From Opitutaceae bacterium (GTDB lineage: Bacteria > Verrucomicrobiota > Verrucomicrobiia > Opitutales > Opitutaceae), in NCBI GenBank assembly GCA_003164715.1, contig PLTZ01000050.1, forward strand, positions 1 to 57,109: 57,109 bases of DNA, given 5' to 3'. Below the pieces are notes generated by a model that had not been told where the DNA came from, ran no database searches, and saw only the letters and a list, made by a program, of their open reading frames with translations. Of this stretch, positions 46,885-54,915 are shown piece by piece. Numbering within the stretch: position 1 is the stretch's first letter; each line of letters opens with the position of its first letter. The position numbers and the translations under genes are program-made.

Positions 46885-48399
46885 CTAGGGCTGCAACGTG
46901 CCCACCAGCCGGATCCGCGAAGGCGTCGCCGTGAGGCTCGCGTTGTCCAGCGCCTCGAGAATCAGCTCATTGCCCGCAAACCGGAAGTCGTACGCGGTCG
47001 AGAAGGGTGTCTGATAGCGGTACAGGGTTACGCTGTAGGTGTCGTCGCTCGTCCAGGCCCCGCTCGCGGCCTCGGGAAACGTCTCGCCCGTCCCGAGCGA
47101 TATCGTCCCCTTTGCCCAGGCGCCCTGCCCGCACTCGATGCGCTGATCGGCGCCCGCGATTCGTAGCGTGAGCACCGCGTTGGCCCCGTCCCTGGCCGGC
47201 TCGAGCGACGCCGCCTCGATTTGTTGCGGATTCCCGGGGAACAAATAGCGCTTCCCCGCGACGACCCGCGCCGCCGGCGACGCGGCCTCGCCCGGCTGCG
47301 TCCGCAGGCTCAGGCTCGCAAGCCTCTCGGAGAGCCTGCGGTCGGACTCGGGGTCCGCAGGGAGCGCGGACGCGCTGAACGCGGGGAGGAGCCTGTCCCA
47401 GACGACGTTCATGACCTCCTGCATGTCGTTGGTGCCGCTCGTGACGGCGATCACCGCGTCATACTGCTGCAGGACAAAGCAGAACTGCCCGAACGCGCCG
47501 TCGCCCCGGTAGACCCCGTGCCGGCACCGCCAGAACTGGTAGCCGTACCCCTGGTTCCAGTCGCTCGTGGGATCGCTGCCGTTCGCAGTCTGCAGCGACG
47601 TCGCCTCCTCCACCCAGGCCGCGGGGATCAGCTGGCGGTCCTGCCAGCGCCCCTTCTGGAGGTAAAGCTGCCCGAAGCGGGCGATGTCCTCAGTGCGCAG
47701 GCTGAGGCCTAATCCCCCGAGGGAGATTCCCTGTGCGCTCGCATCCCAGCGCGGCTTTCCGATGCCGAGGGGCTCGAACAGCCGCGGCCCGAGGTAGTCC
47801 AGCACAGTCTGGCCCGTCACCTTCTGGACGATGGCCGACAGCACGTAGGTGGCTGCCGTGTTGTAGACGAAATGGGTGCCGGGTATGTCCGGGACCGGAA
47901 GCTCGAGGAAGGTCCTGACGAGGTCGGCCTTCCCCATGAACGGGAAGCTCCCGAGGTCCTCCGCCCGCTGGCCAGTCGACATCCTCAGCAGGTCCCGCAC
48001 ACGCATGGATTGCAGGTTCTTGCTCGGGAAGGCGGGCGCCTCGTCGGGGAAGAACTTAAGCACCGCGTCATCCAGGCTCAGCTTGCCCTCCGAGACCGCC
48101 AGTCCGACCGCCGTCGACGTGAAGCTCTTGCTGAGCGAGAACAGGACATGGGGCTCGGCGGCCGCATAGGGCGACCACCATCCCTCGGTCACGACATGGC
48201 CATGACGCAGGATCATGAAGCTGTGCAGGGCGTCGATCTTCTGCTCGGCGCCCTCCACGAAGCCGAGGATCGCGGACGCGGAGACGCCCTGCTCCTCGGG
48301 CGTGCTCCGCGGCAGCCCCTGGGGCGTGGAAGCGGATCTGGCCTCGGCTGCGCCGAGGGCGAGAAGGGACGCGGCAGCGAGAATACGGGGGTAGTTCAT
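46885..48399 (-). CDS. Exported serine hydrolase (beta-lactamase/EstB family)
   Basis: A 504-residue class C beta-lactamase-like hydrolase, resembling 6-aminohexanoate-dimer hydrolase and EstB-type esterases. A signal peptide (ILAAASLLALGAAEARSA) precedes the catalytic SxxK in VLFSLSKSFTSTAVGL, then the Tyr motif HFVYNTAATYVLSAI, and the KTG-equivalent HGVYRGDGAFGQF. A C-terminal lipocalin-like extension (residues about 390-500; ASGAWTSDDTYSVTLYRYQT) is common in peptidase S12 proteins. It probably acts on esters or amides in the periplasm. It is a single gene, upstream of which the dnaE2 operon ends. Confidence 0.88.
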   Translation of the reverse strand: MNYPRILAAASLLALGAAEARSASTPQGLPRSTPEEQGVSASAILGFVEGAEQKIDALHSFMILRHGHVVTEGWWSPYAAAEPHVLFSLSKSFTSTAVGLAVSEGKLSLDDAVLKFFPDEAPAFPSKNLQSMRVRDLLRMSTGQRAEDLGSFPFMGKADLVRTFLELPVPDIPGTHFVYNTAATYVLSAIVQKVTGQTVLDYLGPRLFEPLGIGKPRWDASAQGISLGGLGLSLRTEDIARFGQLYLQKGRWQDRQLIPAAWVEEATSLQTANGSDPTSDWNQGYGYQFWRCRHGVYRGDGAFGQFCFVLQQYDAVIAVTSGTNDMQEVMNVVWDRLLPAFSASALPADPESDRRLSERLASLSLRTQPGEAASPAARVVAGKRYLFPGNPQQIEAASLEPARDGANAVLTLRIAGADQRIECGQGAWAKGTISLGTGETFPEAASGAWTSDDTYSVTLYRYQTPFSTAYDFRFAGNELILEALDNASLTATPSRIRLVGTLQP

Positions 48400-48514
48400 T
48401 GGGAGAGTTTCGGCGGATTCGATCGCCAGGGGGAACGCTCCCTATAGATGCGGCCGGTCGAGCGTGATATCAAGCGCCGGACGAGCAAGCCGCATGGATT
48501 CCCGCACCCCCTTT

Positions 48515-51500
48515 TCAGCGGAAATCGTGCGACGCCTGCTCGGGGAGCCCCAGGTCGGGCATGCCAGCGATCTCCTCCGCCATCACGTGGATCACGCCCT
48601 TCTCGTTCTGCAGGCGGCCCGTGATGACGAGCGCGGGCTCGAGGTTGATGACCAGCCGGGCCTCCTCGAAGAGCCGGGGCCGGACGATCGCGTTCGCGAG
48701 CCCCGTCTCGTCCTCCAGGGTGATGAAGCAGAACCCCTTCGCCGTCCCCGGCCGCTGGCGGGTGATGACCGAGCCGCAGATCCTCACGCGCTGCCCCGCC
48801 GGGATGTCCCCGAGCTCCCCGGCCGTCCTGACCCCGTGCAGCATCGGGCGCACGAGCCTCATCGGGTGCGCGCCGGCCGTGAGCGCGAGGTGGGTGTAGT
48901 CGGCCTGCAGCCGCTCGAGGAGCGTCATCCGCTCGAGGGGCGAGAGCGCCTCCTCGCCGGCCTCGGCCGCCTGCCCGAACAGGTCGTCGCCGCCGTGGAA
49001 GGCCTCGACACTCCACAAGGCGGACCTGCGGTGGCCCGCGAGCGCGTTGAGCGCACCGGCGCCCGCCAGCACACGGCGCTCGGCCGCGTTGAACTCCGTG
49101 CGCCGCAGGAAGTCCGCAAGCGACGCGAACGGCCGCTCGCGGCGCGCGGCGAGCATCGACTCGAGCGCCGCGGCGCGCACGCCGCGGACGCTCTTTAGCC
49201 CCAGGCGCACGGTGGTGTCGGAGTCGACGCGGCACTTCGCGTCGGAGGACTGGACGCAGACCGGCAGGAACGTGACGCCGTGGCGCCGGCCGTCCTGCAC
49301 CAGGCTCGCCGGGGAGTAGAACCCCATGGGCTGGCAGTTGATCAGCGAGGCGTAGAACGCGGCGACCCGGTGCACCTTCAGCCACACGCTCGAGTACGCG
49401 ATCAGCGCGAAGCTGATCGCGTGCGACTCCGGGAACCCGTAGAGCGCGAACGACGCGAGCGATTTGATCAGGTACGCCACGGCCGGCTCGTCGACGCCGT
49501 TCCTCCTGAACGCGACCTCGAGCCGCGCCTTCATCCGGTCGAGCCGCTCCTGGGAGCGCGTGAACCCTATGGCCCGCCTGAGCTCGTCAGCCTCGGCCGC
49601 GGTGAAACCGCCGAGCTCCATCGCGAGCCGCAGGATCTGCTCTTGGAAGAGCACGACCCCGAGCGTCCGCTCCAGGATGGGCCTCGCCCGCTCGTCCGGG
49701 TACGTCACGGGCTCCTCCCCGGCGCGCCGCTTTAGGTAGGGGTTCACGGCGTCCCCCTGGATGGGGCCCGGCCGGATGATCGCGACCTCGACCGCGAGGT
49801 CGTAGAAGTTCTGCGGCTTCATCCGGGGCAGGGTCGACATCTGCGCCCGGCTCTCGATCTGGAAGACCCCGATGGTGTCGGCCTCCTGCATCATCCTGAA
49901 GACCGCGGGGTCGTCCTTCGGGATCCTCGCCAAGTCCACCGGCTGGCCGCGCTGGGCGCAGATCTCGACGGCGTCCTGGAGCGCGGCCATCATGCCAAGC
50001 CCGAGCAGGTCCACCTTGAGCAGCCCCATGTCCTCGATGTCGCTCTTGTCCCACTGCAGGACGGAGCGCCCCGGCATCCGCGCGTTCTCCAGGGGCACGA
50101 ACCGGTCCAGGCCCTCCGTGCTGAGCACCATCCCTCCCGAGTGCTGCCCCAGGTGGCGCGGCAGGCCGCGCACCCTGCGGCAGGTCTCGATCAGCGCCCG
50201 CAGCCTCGGGTGCGAGTCGGCGACTCCGGCCATGCGCAGCTGCTCCCCGAGCTCGAGGGTCTGGGGCAGGTCGCCGCCGTGGTAGAGGGTCGAGAACCGG
50301 TCCAGGGCGTCGTCCGGGAAGCCGAACACCTTGCCGACCTCACGGATCGTGCTCCTGCCCCGGTAGGTGATCACGTTCGCCGTCATCGCCGCGCCCCTGC
50401 GGCCGTACCGGCGGTACACCTCCTGGATGAGCTCCTCGCGCCGCTCGCCGCTGGGAAGGTCCAAATCGATGTCCGGCCAGTCCGTGCGCCCCTCCGACAG
50501 GAACCGCTCGAAGAGCAGCTTGCTCTCGATCGGGTCGACGGCCGTGATCCCGAGGGCGTAGCACACCGCGCTGTTGGCGGCGCTCCCGCGCCCCTGGACG
50601 AGCGACCCGCGCTCGCGTGCGAAAGAGCACAGGTCCCAGACGATCAGGAAGTACCCGCTGAAGCCGAGCTTCGCGATGAGCGCAAGCTCCCGGTCGAGCT
50701 GGCGGCGCACCTCGCCCACCACGCTGCCGTAGCGCTGCTGGGCCCCGAAGTACGTCATCTTCCTCAGGAACGAGTCCTGGGACTCGCCGGCGGGCACCGG
50801 GTGGTCGGGGAACCGGTACCCCAGGTTGGCCAGCGTGAAGTCGAGCCGCTCCGCAAGCGCCCCCGCGTTCGCGACCGCCTCCGGCAGGTCCCCGAACAGC
50901 CCCTCCATCTCGCGGCCGCCCTTCAGGTGGCGCTCTCGGTTGAAGGCGAGCCGCCGGCCCGCGGCGTCGAGCGTCGTGTGGTGGCGCAGGCACGTGAACA
51001 CGTCGACGACGCCGGCCGACTCCGGCGTTGCCTGGAGGACCCCGTTGGTGGCGAGAAGCGGCAGCCGCGCGGAGCGCGCCCAGTCGACCAGGAAGGCGTT
51101 CCCGCGCTCCTCGCCGGGGATGCGGTGGCGCTGGACCTCGACGTAGAGCGCGTCCGGGCCGAAGATCTCCGCGAGCCTCGCGCCCGCCTCGGCCGCGGCG
51201 GCCGGCCCGCGCTCAAGCCACGCGCGCCGCACGGGGCCCTCCTCGTCCCCGGTGAGGGCGATCAAGCCCTCGCGCGCCCCGGCAAGCTCGCCCCAGCAGA
51301 CGCGGCCCTCGCCCTTCTCCGCGCGCAGGTGCGCCGTGGTCAAGAGGCCGCACAGGCCCCGGTAGCCCGCCCGCGTGGCGACCAGGACCGGCACGACGCT
51401 GCCGTCCTCCATCGTGAGCTCGGAGCCGACGAGCGCCCGCACACCCGCCTCCTTCCCCGACATGTGGAGCCGCACGGCCCCGTACACCCCGTCGCGGTCG

Positions 51501-51616
51501 CAGAGCGCCAGGGCCGGCATCCCCAGCCGCCCGGCCTCGGCGACGAGGGCCTCCGGAAGCGATCCGGCGCGCAGGAACGAGAACGCGCTGCGCGCGTGGA
51601 GTTCGACGTAGGCCAT
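48515..51616 (-). CDS. dnaE2: Error-prone DNA polymerase DnaE2 (ImuC)
   Basis: A 1,033-residue C-family polymerase for damage-induced mutagenic synthesis. The PHP domain (YVELHARSAFSFLRAGSLPE) is followed by the polymerase with the catalytic acids in DWPDIDLDLPSGERREELIQ, GRGSAANSAVCYALGIT, and the thumb/fingers motif GIRLAM-like block FQEQILRLAMELGGF. An OB domain (RICGSVITRQRPGTAKGFCF) closes the protein. Length is usual for DnaE2. It is the last gene of the lexA-imuA-imuB-dnaE2 operon and begins seven bases after the imuB stop. Confidence 0.95.
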   Translation of the reverse strand: MAYVELHARSAFSFLRAGSLPEALVAEAGRLGMPALALCDRDGVYGAVRLHMSGKEAGVRALVGSELTMEDGSVVPVLVATRAGYRGLCGLLTTAHLRAEKGEGRVCWGELAGAREGLIALTGDEEGPVRRAWLERGPAAAAEAGARLAEIFGPDALYVEVQRHRIPGEERGNAFLVDWARSARLPLLATNGVLQATPESAGVVDVFTCLRHHTTLDAAGRRLAFNRERHLKGGREMEGLFGDLPEAVANAGALAERLDFTLANLGYRFPDHPVPAGESQDSFLRKMTYFGAQQRYGSVVGEVRRQLDRELALIAKLGFSGYFLIVWDLCSFARERGSLVQGRGSAANSAVCYALGITAVDPIESKLLFERFLSEGRTDWPDIDLDLPSGERREELIQEVYRRYGRRGAAMTANVITYRGRSTIREVGKVFGFPDDALDRFSTLYHGGDLPQTLELGEQLRMAGVADSHPRLRALIETCRRVRGLPRHLGQHSGGMVLSTEGLDRFVPLENARMPGRSVLQWDKSDIEDMGLLKVDLLGLGMMAALQDAVEICAQRGQPVDLARIPKDDPAVFRMMQEADTIGVFQIESRAQMSTLPRMKPQNFYDLAVEVAIIRPGPIQGDAVNPYLKRRAGEEPVTYPDERARPILERTLGVVLFQEQILRLAMELGGFTAAEADELRRAIGFTRSQERLDRMKARLEVAFRRNGVDEPAVAYLIKSLASFALYGFPESHAISFALIAYSSVWLKVHRVAAFYASLINCQPMGFYSPASLVQDGRRHGVTFLPVCVQSSDAKCRVDSDTTVRLGLKSVRGVRAAALESMLAARRERPFASLADFLRRTEFNAAERRVLAGAGALNALAGHRRSALWSVEAFHGGDDLFGQAAEAGEEALSPLERMTLLERLQADYTHLALTAGAHPMRLVRPMLHGVRTAGELGDIPAGQRVRICGSVITRQRPGTAKGFCFITLEDETGLANAIVRPRLFEEARLVINLEPALVITGRLQNEKGVIHVMAEEIAGMPDLGLPEQASHDFR

Positions 51617-51623
51617 GGGCGGC

Positions 51624-53075
51624 CTAGTCCAGCATCCCCTCGACGCACCAGCCGGCCCCCGAGCGGGCGAGCTGGTAGACGCCGCCCGCGGCGAGCTCGA
51701 CCTGCCAGGTCTCGACCGCCCACGCCTCGGGCCTCCACCAGTCGCCCGCGGCGAGCCACGGGCCGAGCGCCGCGCGCACCCGGCCCTCGAGGCGCCCCCC
51801 CTCCAGCCGGGCGGGCAGGCCCCCCTCGCAGGCGACGCGCACGGGCCACGGCGGGCGAAAGCGGCGCAGCGTGGGCCCGCACGCGGAGTGCACCGGCGCC
51901 GACGCGGGGGGCGCCACGGCCTCGGCGGGCCTCTCCATCACGAAGGCGTCCGGCCGGTGGGTGTCGAGCGGCGCGGGCGTGCCGACCCGGTCGTCGCCCA
52001 CGATCGCGGCGACGCGCGCCAGGTTCTCCCAGAACGCGGCCGGGTCCTTGAGGCCGGCGTCGAACAGGCCCTCCTGCCTCTCGGGCGGGCGCGCCGGGGC
52101 CGCGACCAGCCGCGCGCCCGCTATCCTCGCGTCGGTGCGCACCGCCGCGAGGTGGGAATTGAGGACGCGCAGCCACCCCTCCACGTTCGCACCCGGCTCC
52201 GGCAGCCGGAATTCGCGGCGGTAGTCGGTGCCGTCCTCGAGGAGCAGCGTGAGGGAGAGCTTCTCGGCGACGAAGCCGGCCCCCCGGAGCTCGAGCGCGA
52301 TCCGCTCGGCGAACCGCCGCAGCTTGAAGAACAGGGGCTCTATCGACTCGACCGGGGGCTCATAGGCCCACTCGGCCGCGAAGCTCCTCGCGGGCTCGAC
52401 AAGGCGCAGCACGCGCTCCGACTGCCCCGCGGCACGCTCCCAGAGGAGCGCCCCCTCGGCGCCCATGCGCCTGCCGACCTCCGCCTTCGGCAGCGCGGTC
52501 AGCGCCCCCAGGGTCCCGATCCCCCAACCCCTGAGGATCTCCTGCTGCCCGGGCGTCGGTTCCGCGAACGCAAGGGGCAGCGGCCGGAGGAAACCCTCCG
52601 GGTCGTCGACGATGAGGACGGGCCCGGCGCACCGCGCGGCGTACGAGGCGAGGAGCGGCGTCGCTCCGGCGCCGATCCGCAGCGGCAGCCCCGCCTGGGC
52701 CAGCTCGGCGACCCGCAGCCGCATGAGCGCCTCCGTGCGCGCCCGGTCCGCCCCGCGCAGGTCGACGGTGCAGCACCCGGCGCCGGTCGACTCGACGCGC
52801 GGCGCAAGCGTGAACGCCGCCGCGACGAGAAGCCGGTGGGCCTCGACCTCCGCCCCAGGGTCGCGCGGCTTGAGCGCGATCCCCGGGCAGCGGGACATGG
52901 CCAGCGTCGCCGCGAGCCCGGGCCCGACGCCGCGCGCCTCGGGCGAGGCCTCCGTGACCCGTGCCCTGCGCCCCTCGCCCGCCACCAGGGCCACGGCGCG
53001 CCCGCGGAGCGAGGGATCGCTCCTGCATAGGGCGTGCAGGGCGAAGTCCGGAACGATGAGGACGGCGTAGGTCAC
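51624..53075 (-). CDS. imuB: ImuB, catalytically inactive Y-family polymerase
   Basis: A 483-residue Y-family polymerase-like protein that acts as the adapter of the mutasome. It opens AVLIVPDFALHALCRSDPSL. The palm motif where active enzymes have SIDE reads CCTVDLRGAD, lacking the acidic pair, as in all ImuB. PEVGR-like helix-hairpin and the little-finger (EWAYEPPVESIEPLFFKLRR) are present. A C-terminal region with QEGLFDAGL may be the clamp-binding motif. GTG 53075 overlaps the imuA stop (GTGA), which fixes the start; the frame extends upstream to 53585 without homology. Confidence 0.92.
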   Translation of the reverse strand: MTYAVLIVPDFALHALCRSDPSLRGRAVALVAGEGRRARVTEASPEARGVGPGLAATLAMSRCPGIALKPRDPGAEVEAHRLLVAAAFTLAPRVESTGAGCCTVDLRGADRARTEALMRLRVAELAQAGLPLRIGAGATPLLASYAARCAGPVLIVDDPEGFLRPLPLAFAEPTPGQQEILRGWGIGTLGALTALPKAEVGRRMGAEGALLWERAAGQSERVLRLVEPARSFAAEWAYEPPVESIEPLFFKLRRFAERIALELRGAGFVAEKLSLTLLLEDGTDYRREFRLPEPGANVEGWLRVLNSHLAAVRTDARIAGARLVAAPARPPERQEGLFDAGLKDPAAFWENLARVAAIVGDDRVGTPAPLDTHRPDAFVMERPAEAVAPPASAPVHSACGPTLRRFRPPWPVRVACEGGLPARLEGGRLEGRVRAALGPWLAAGDWWRPEAWAVETWQVELAAGGVYQLARSGAGWCVEGMLD

Positions 53076-53734
53076 CCGGCCAGACGCTCCTCTGCCTGGG
53101 CGTGGCTGCGCTCGGCCCGCACGGCGAGCCGGGCGGCCACGGCGCGCCGCGGCGCGCCTGCGTCCGACAGGGACAGGGGGGTGTCGAGGACGAGCCGCCA
53201 GGGGACCGCGGGCACCAGGGCCGAGGGGGTCTGGACAAGGACGGCCACGGTGCCCCCCTCCGCGGCCCGCTGCAGCCGGTACCAGCTGGAGGCGGGGGTC
53301 CGGCGCAGGACGCGCTCCGCGCAGCCGCGCAGGTCGAGGACGACCGCGGCATAGTTGCCGTCGCGCACAAGGATGTCCGCAGCGGCAAGGGCTTCCTCGG
53401 GCGCGCGGCAGCGCACCCACACGAGGTGGCGCAGCACGTCGGCCGGCACCGCCTCGGGCGCGAAGCCGTCCGACCCGTCGACAAGCGCGATCCGCTGCCG
53501 GGCCTCCTGGGTCGCCGAAAGCAGCCCGGCGATCACCGTCTGCCCGCCGCCGCTTGGGACCGCGGAGACGAGCTCCGTCAGGCACCCCGCCGGCAGCCCG
53601 CCCCCGAGCGCGTCATCAACCGACCGGACCGCGGCGGACACGCCGCCGCAGGGCCTCCGGGTCCTTTCCGGGAAGCGCGCGGCAAGAAGCGACCGCAGGG
53701 CGGAGACGGTTTGGGAGGGGCCGGACACCTGCAT
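53072..53734 (-). CDS. imuA: ImuA, RecA-like mutasome protein
   Basis: A 220-residue RecA/SulA-related protein. DDALGGGLPAGCLTELVSA and PSGGGQTVIAGLL form the (degenerate) Walker A region, and YAAVVLDLRGCA is the Walker B strand. It interacts with RecA and ImuB in damage tolerance. It starts nine bases after the lexA stop and overlaps imuB by four bases. Confidence 0.9.
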   Translation of the reverse strand: MQVSGPSQTVSALRSLLAARFPERTRRPCGGVSAAVRSVDDALGGGLPAGCLTELVSAVPSGGGQTVIAGLLSATQEARQRIALVDGSDGFAPEAVPADVLRHLVWVRCRAPEEALAAADILVRDGNYAAVVLDLRGCAERVLRRTPASSWYRLQRAAEGGTVAVLVQTPSALVPAVPWRLVLDTPLSLSDAGAPRRAVAARLAVRAERSHAQAEERLAG

Positions 53735-53743
53735 TCATGCTTC

Positions 53744-54364
53744 TTAACCCGCGAGGGTGACGCCTCGGCGGATCAGGCCCACCAGCACGCCCTGCGACTC
53801 CAGCCGGTGCTCGGGCACGATGTCGCGGTAGCGCCTGTTCGCCGCGCGCAGCACGGCGCGCCCGCGCACGTGCACGAGCCGCTTGAGCGTCGTCGTGGTC
53901 TCGTCCACGAGCGCCGCGATGATGTCCCCGTCGCGGGGCTCGCGCCGCTCGAGCACCGCCAGGTCGCCGTCCAGGATGTGGGCGCCGACCATCGAGTCGC
54001 CGTGGACGCGCAGCGCCCACACCTGGTGCGGGCCACGCCGGCGCACGCCGAAGACGGAGGGATTGATGGCAAGGGTCTCGTCGGGCGTCTGCTCCTGCAT
54101 CGCGGGCAGCCCGGCCGGGATCGAGCCGAAGACCGGCATCTCGAAGAGCTGCGCCTGCACCGCGGAGGCCCTGAGCCCCCAGGTGCGTCCCGCCAGCTGC
54201 TCGATCTGCCCCTTGTTCGCGAGGGCCCGCAGGTGCCCGATCACGGTCGACTGGCTGGCGAGGCGGAACCTGCGCTGGATCTCCCGCGAGGACGGCGGCA
54301 CGCCCTTCTCCCGCTGGAACTCCCGGATGAAGTCGAGGATCTGCTCCTGTCTCTCAGTCATCAT
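53744..54364 (-). CDS. lexA: LexA repressor of the SOS response
   Basis: A 206-residue LexA with an N-terminal winged helix (RQEQILDFIREFQREKGVPP; SSREIQRRFRLASQSTVIGH) and a C-terminal S24 self-cleaving domain: cleavage-site region FGSIPAGLP (Ala-Gly), Ser in RVHGDSMVGAHI and Lys in TTTTLKRLVHV. Activated RecA stimulates its cleavage. Two adjacent ATGs (54364 and 54361) are possible. It lies five bases after the VOC gene stop and heads imuA-imuB-dnaE2. This copy is probably dedicated to the cassette, as another lexA may exist elsewhere. Confidence 0.95.
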   Translation of the reverse strand: MMTERQEQILDFIREFQREKGVPPSSREIQRRFRLASQSTVIGHLRALANKGQIEQLAGRTWGLRASAVQAQLFEMPVFGSIPAGLPAMQEQTPDETLAINPSVFGVRRRGPHQVWALRVHGDSMVGAHILDGDLAVLERREPRDGDIIAALVDETTTTLKRLVHVRGRAVLRAANRRYRDIVPEHRLESQGVLVGLIRRGVTLAG

Positions 54365-54369
54365 GGGGG

Positions 54370-54723
54370 TCAGGGGTCGGAACAGACGGACAGCTCATTG
54401 CCGCTCGGCTCCGTGAAATGGAACCGGCGGCCGCCCGGGTACGAGAAGATCTCCTGAGTGATCTTGCCGCCGTGCTCGACGACCCGCTTGAGGGTCTCCT
54501 CAAGGCGCGGATGGAAGATGACGACCAGGCCGCTCCCGGTGGAGTACAGCGCGTGCTTGTCGGAGCGGAAGAAGCCCCCGCCGATCTGCCCGTCGGTGAA
54601 CGCCGTGTAGTCGGGGCCGTAGTCCGTGAAGGTCCATCCGAACACCTTTTCGAAGAACCCCTTTGTTTTCTCGAGCTCCGAGGCGTGAAACTCAACGTAG
54701 ATGATCTTGTTTGCCGGGTCCAT
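54370..54723 (-). CDS. VOC-fold protein at the head of the SOS cassette
   Basis: A 117-residue vicinal-oxygen-chelate (glyoxalase/bleomycin-resistance-like) protein: KIIYVEFHASELEKTKGFFE, VFGWTFTDYGPDYTAFTDG and the second half VVEHGGKITQEIFSYPGGRR with FTEPSGNELSVCSDP. ATG 54723 is preferred; the upstream frame (to 54849) contains the LexA-like palindrome and no homology. No substrate can be assigned. It is separated from lexA by only five bases, so they probably share the LexA-controlled promoter at 54771-54784. Confidence 0.85.
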   Translation of the reverse strand: MDPANKIIYVEFHASELEKTKGFFEKVFGWTFTDYGPDYTAFTDGQIGGGFFRSDKHALYSTGSGLVVIFHPRLEETLKRVVEHGGKITQEIFSYPGGRRFHFTEPSGNELSVCSDP

Positions 54724-54770
54724 TGTCGTGCGGGTTTTAGGGCGGTGCCAGAAAGCGTTCGATTGATCGG

Positions 54771-54784
54771 CGTTCATTTGAACA
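54771..54784 (-). promoter_or_regulatory. LexA box (GTTC-N4-GAAC palindrome)
   Basis: On the plus strand C-GTTC-ATTT-GAAC-A; one base off TGTTC-N4-GAACA, the site I recall for Verrucomicrobia LexA. It sits 48 bases upstream of the VOC gene ATG, the first gene of the VOC-lexA-imuA-imuB-dnaE2 run. Confidence 0.7.
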
Positions 54785-54915
54785 CCATGCGCGCCGAAGG
54801 CAAGCCTACAAATCTGGTGAAATCGCTTCTCGGCGTCGCAAAACGACATGGGGCGGTGGTCGACGCGTGCGACAACTTGTGGCGCCCGACCTCCCCCTTC
54901 CCTGGCGGCGGCGCC

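Noticed and set aside
49280-54457. Several long plus-strand frames opposite dnaE2, imuB, imuA and lexA
   Set aside because: Very GC-rich third positions keep antisense frames open. The minus-strand products are all confidently recognised.
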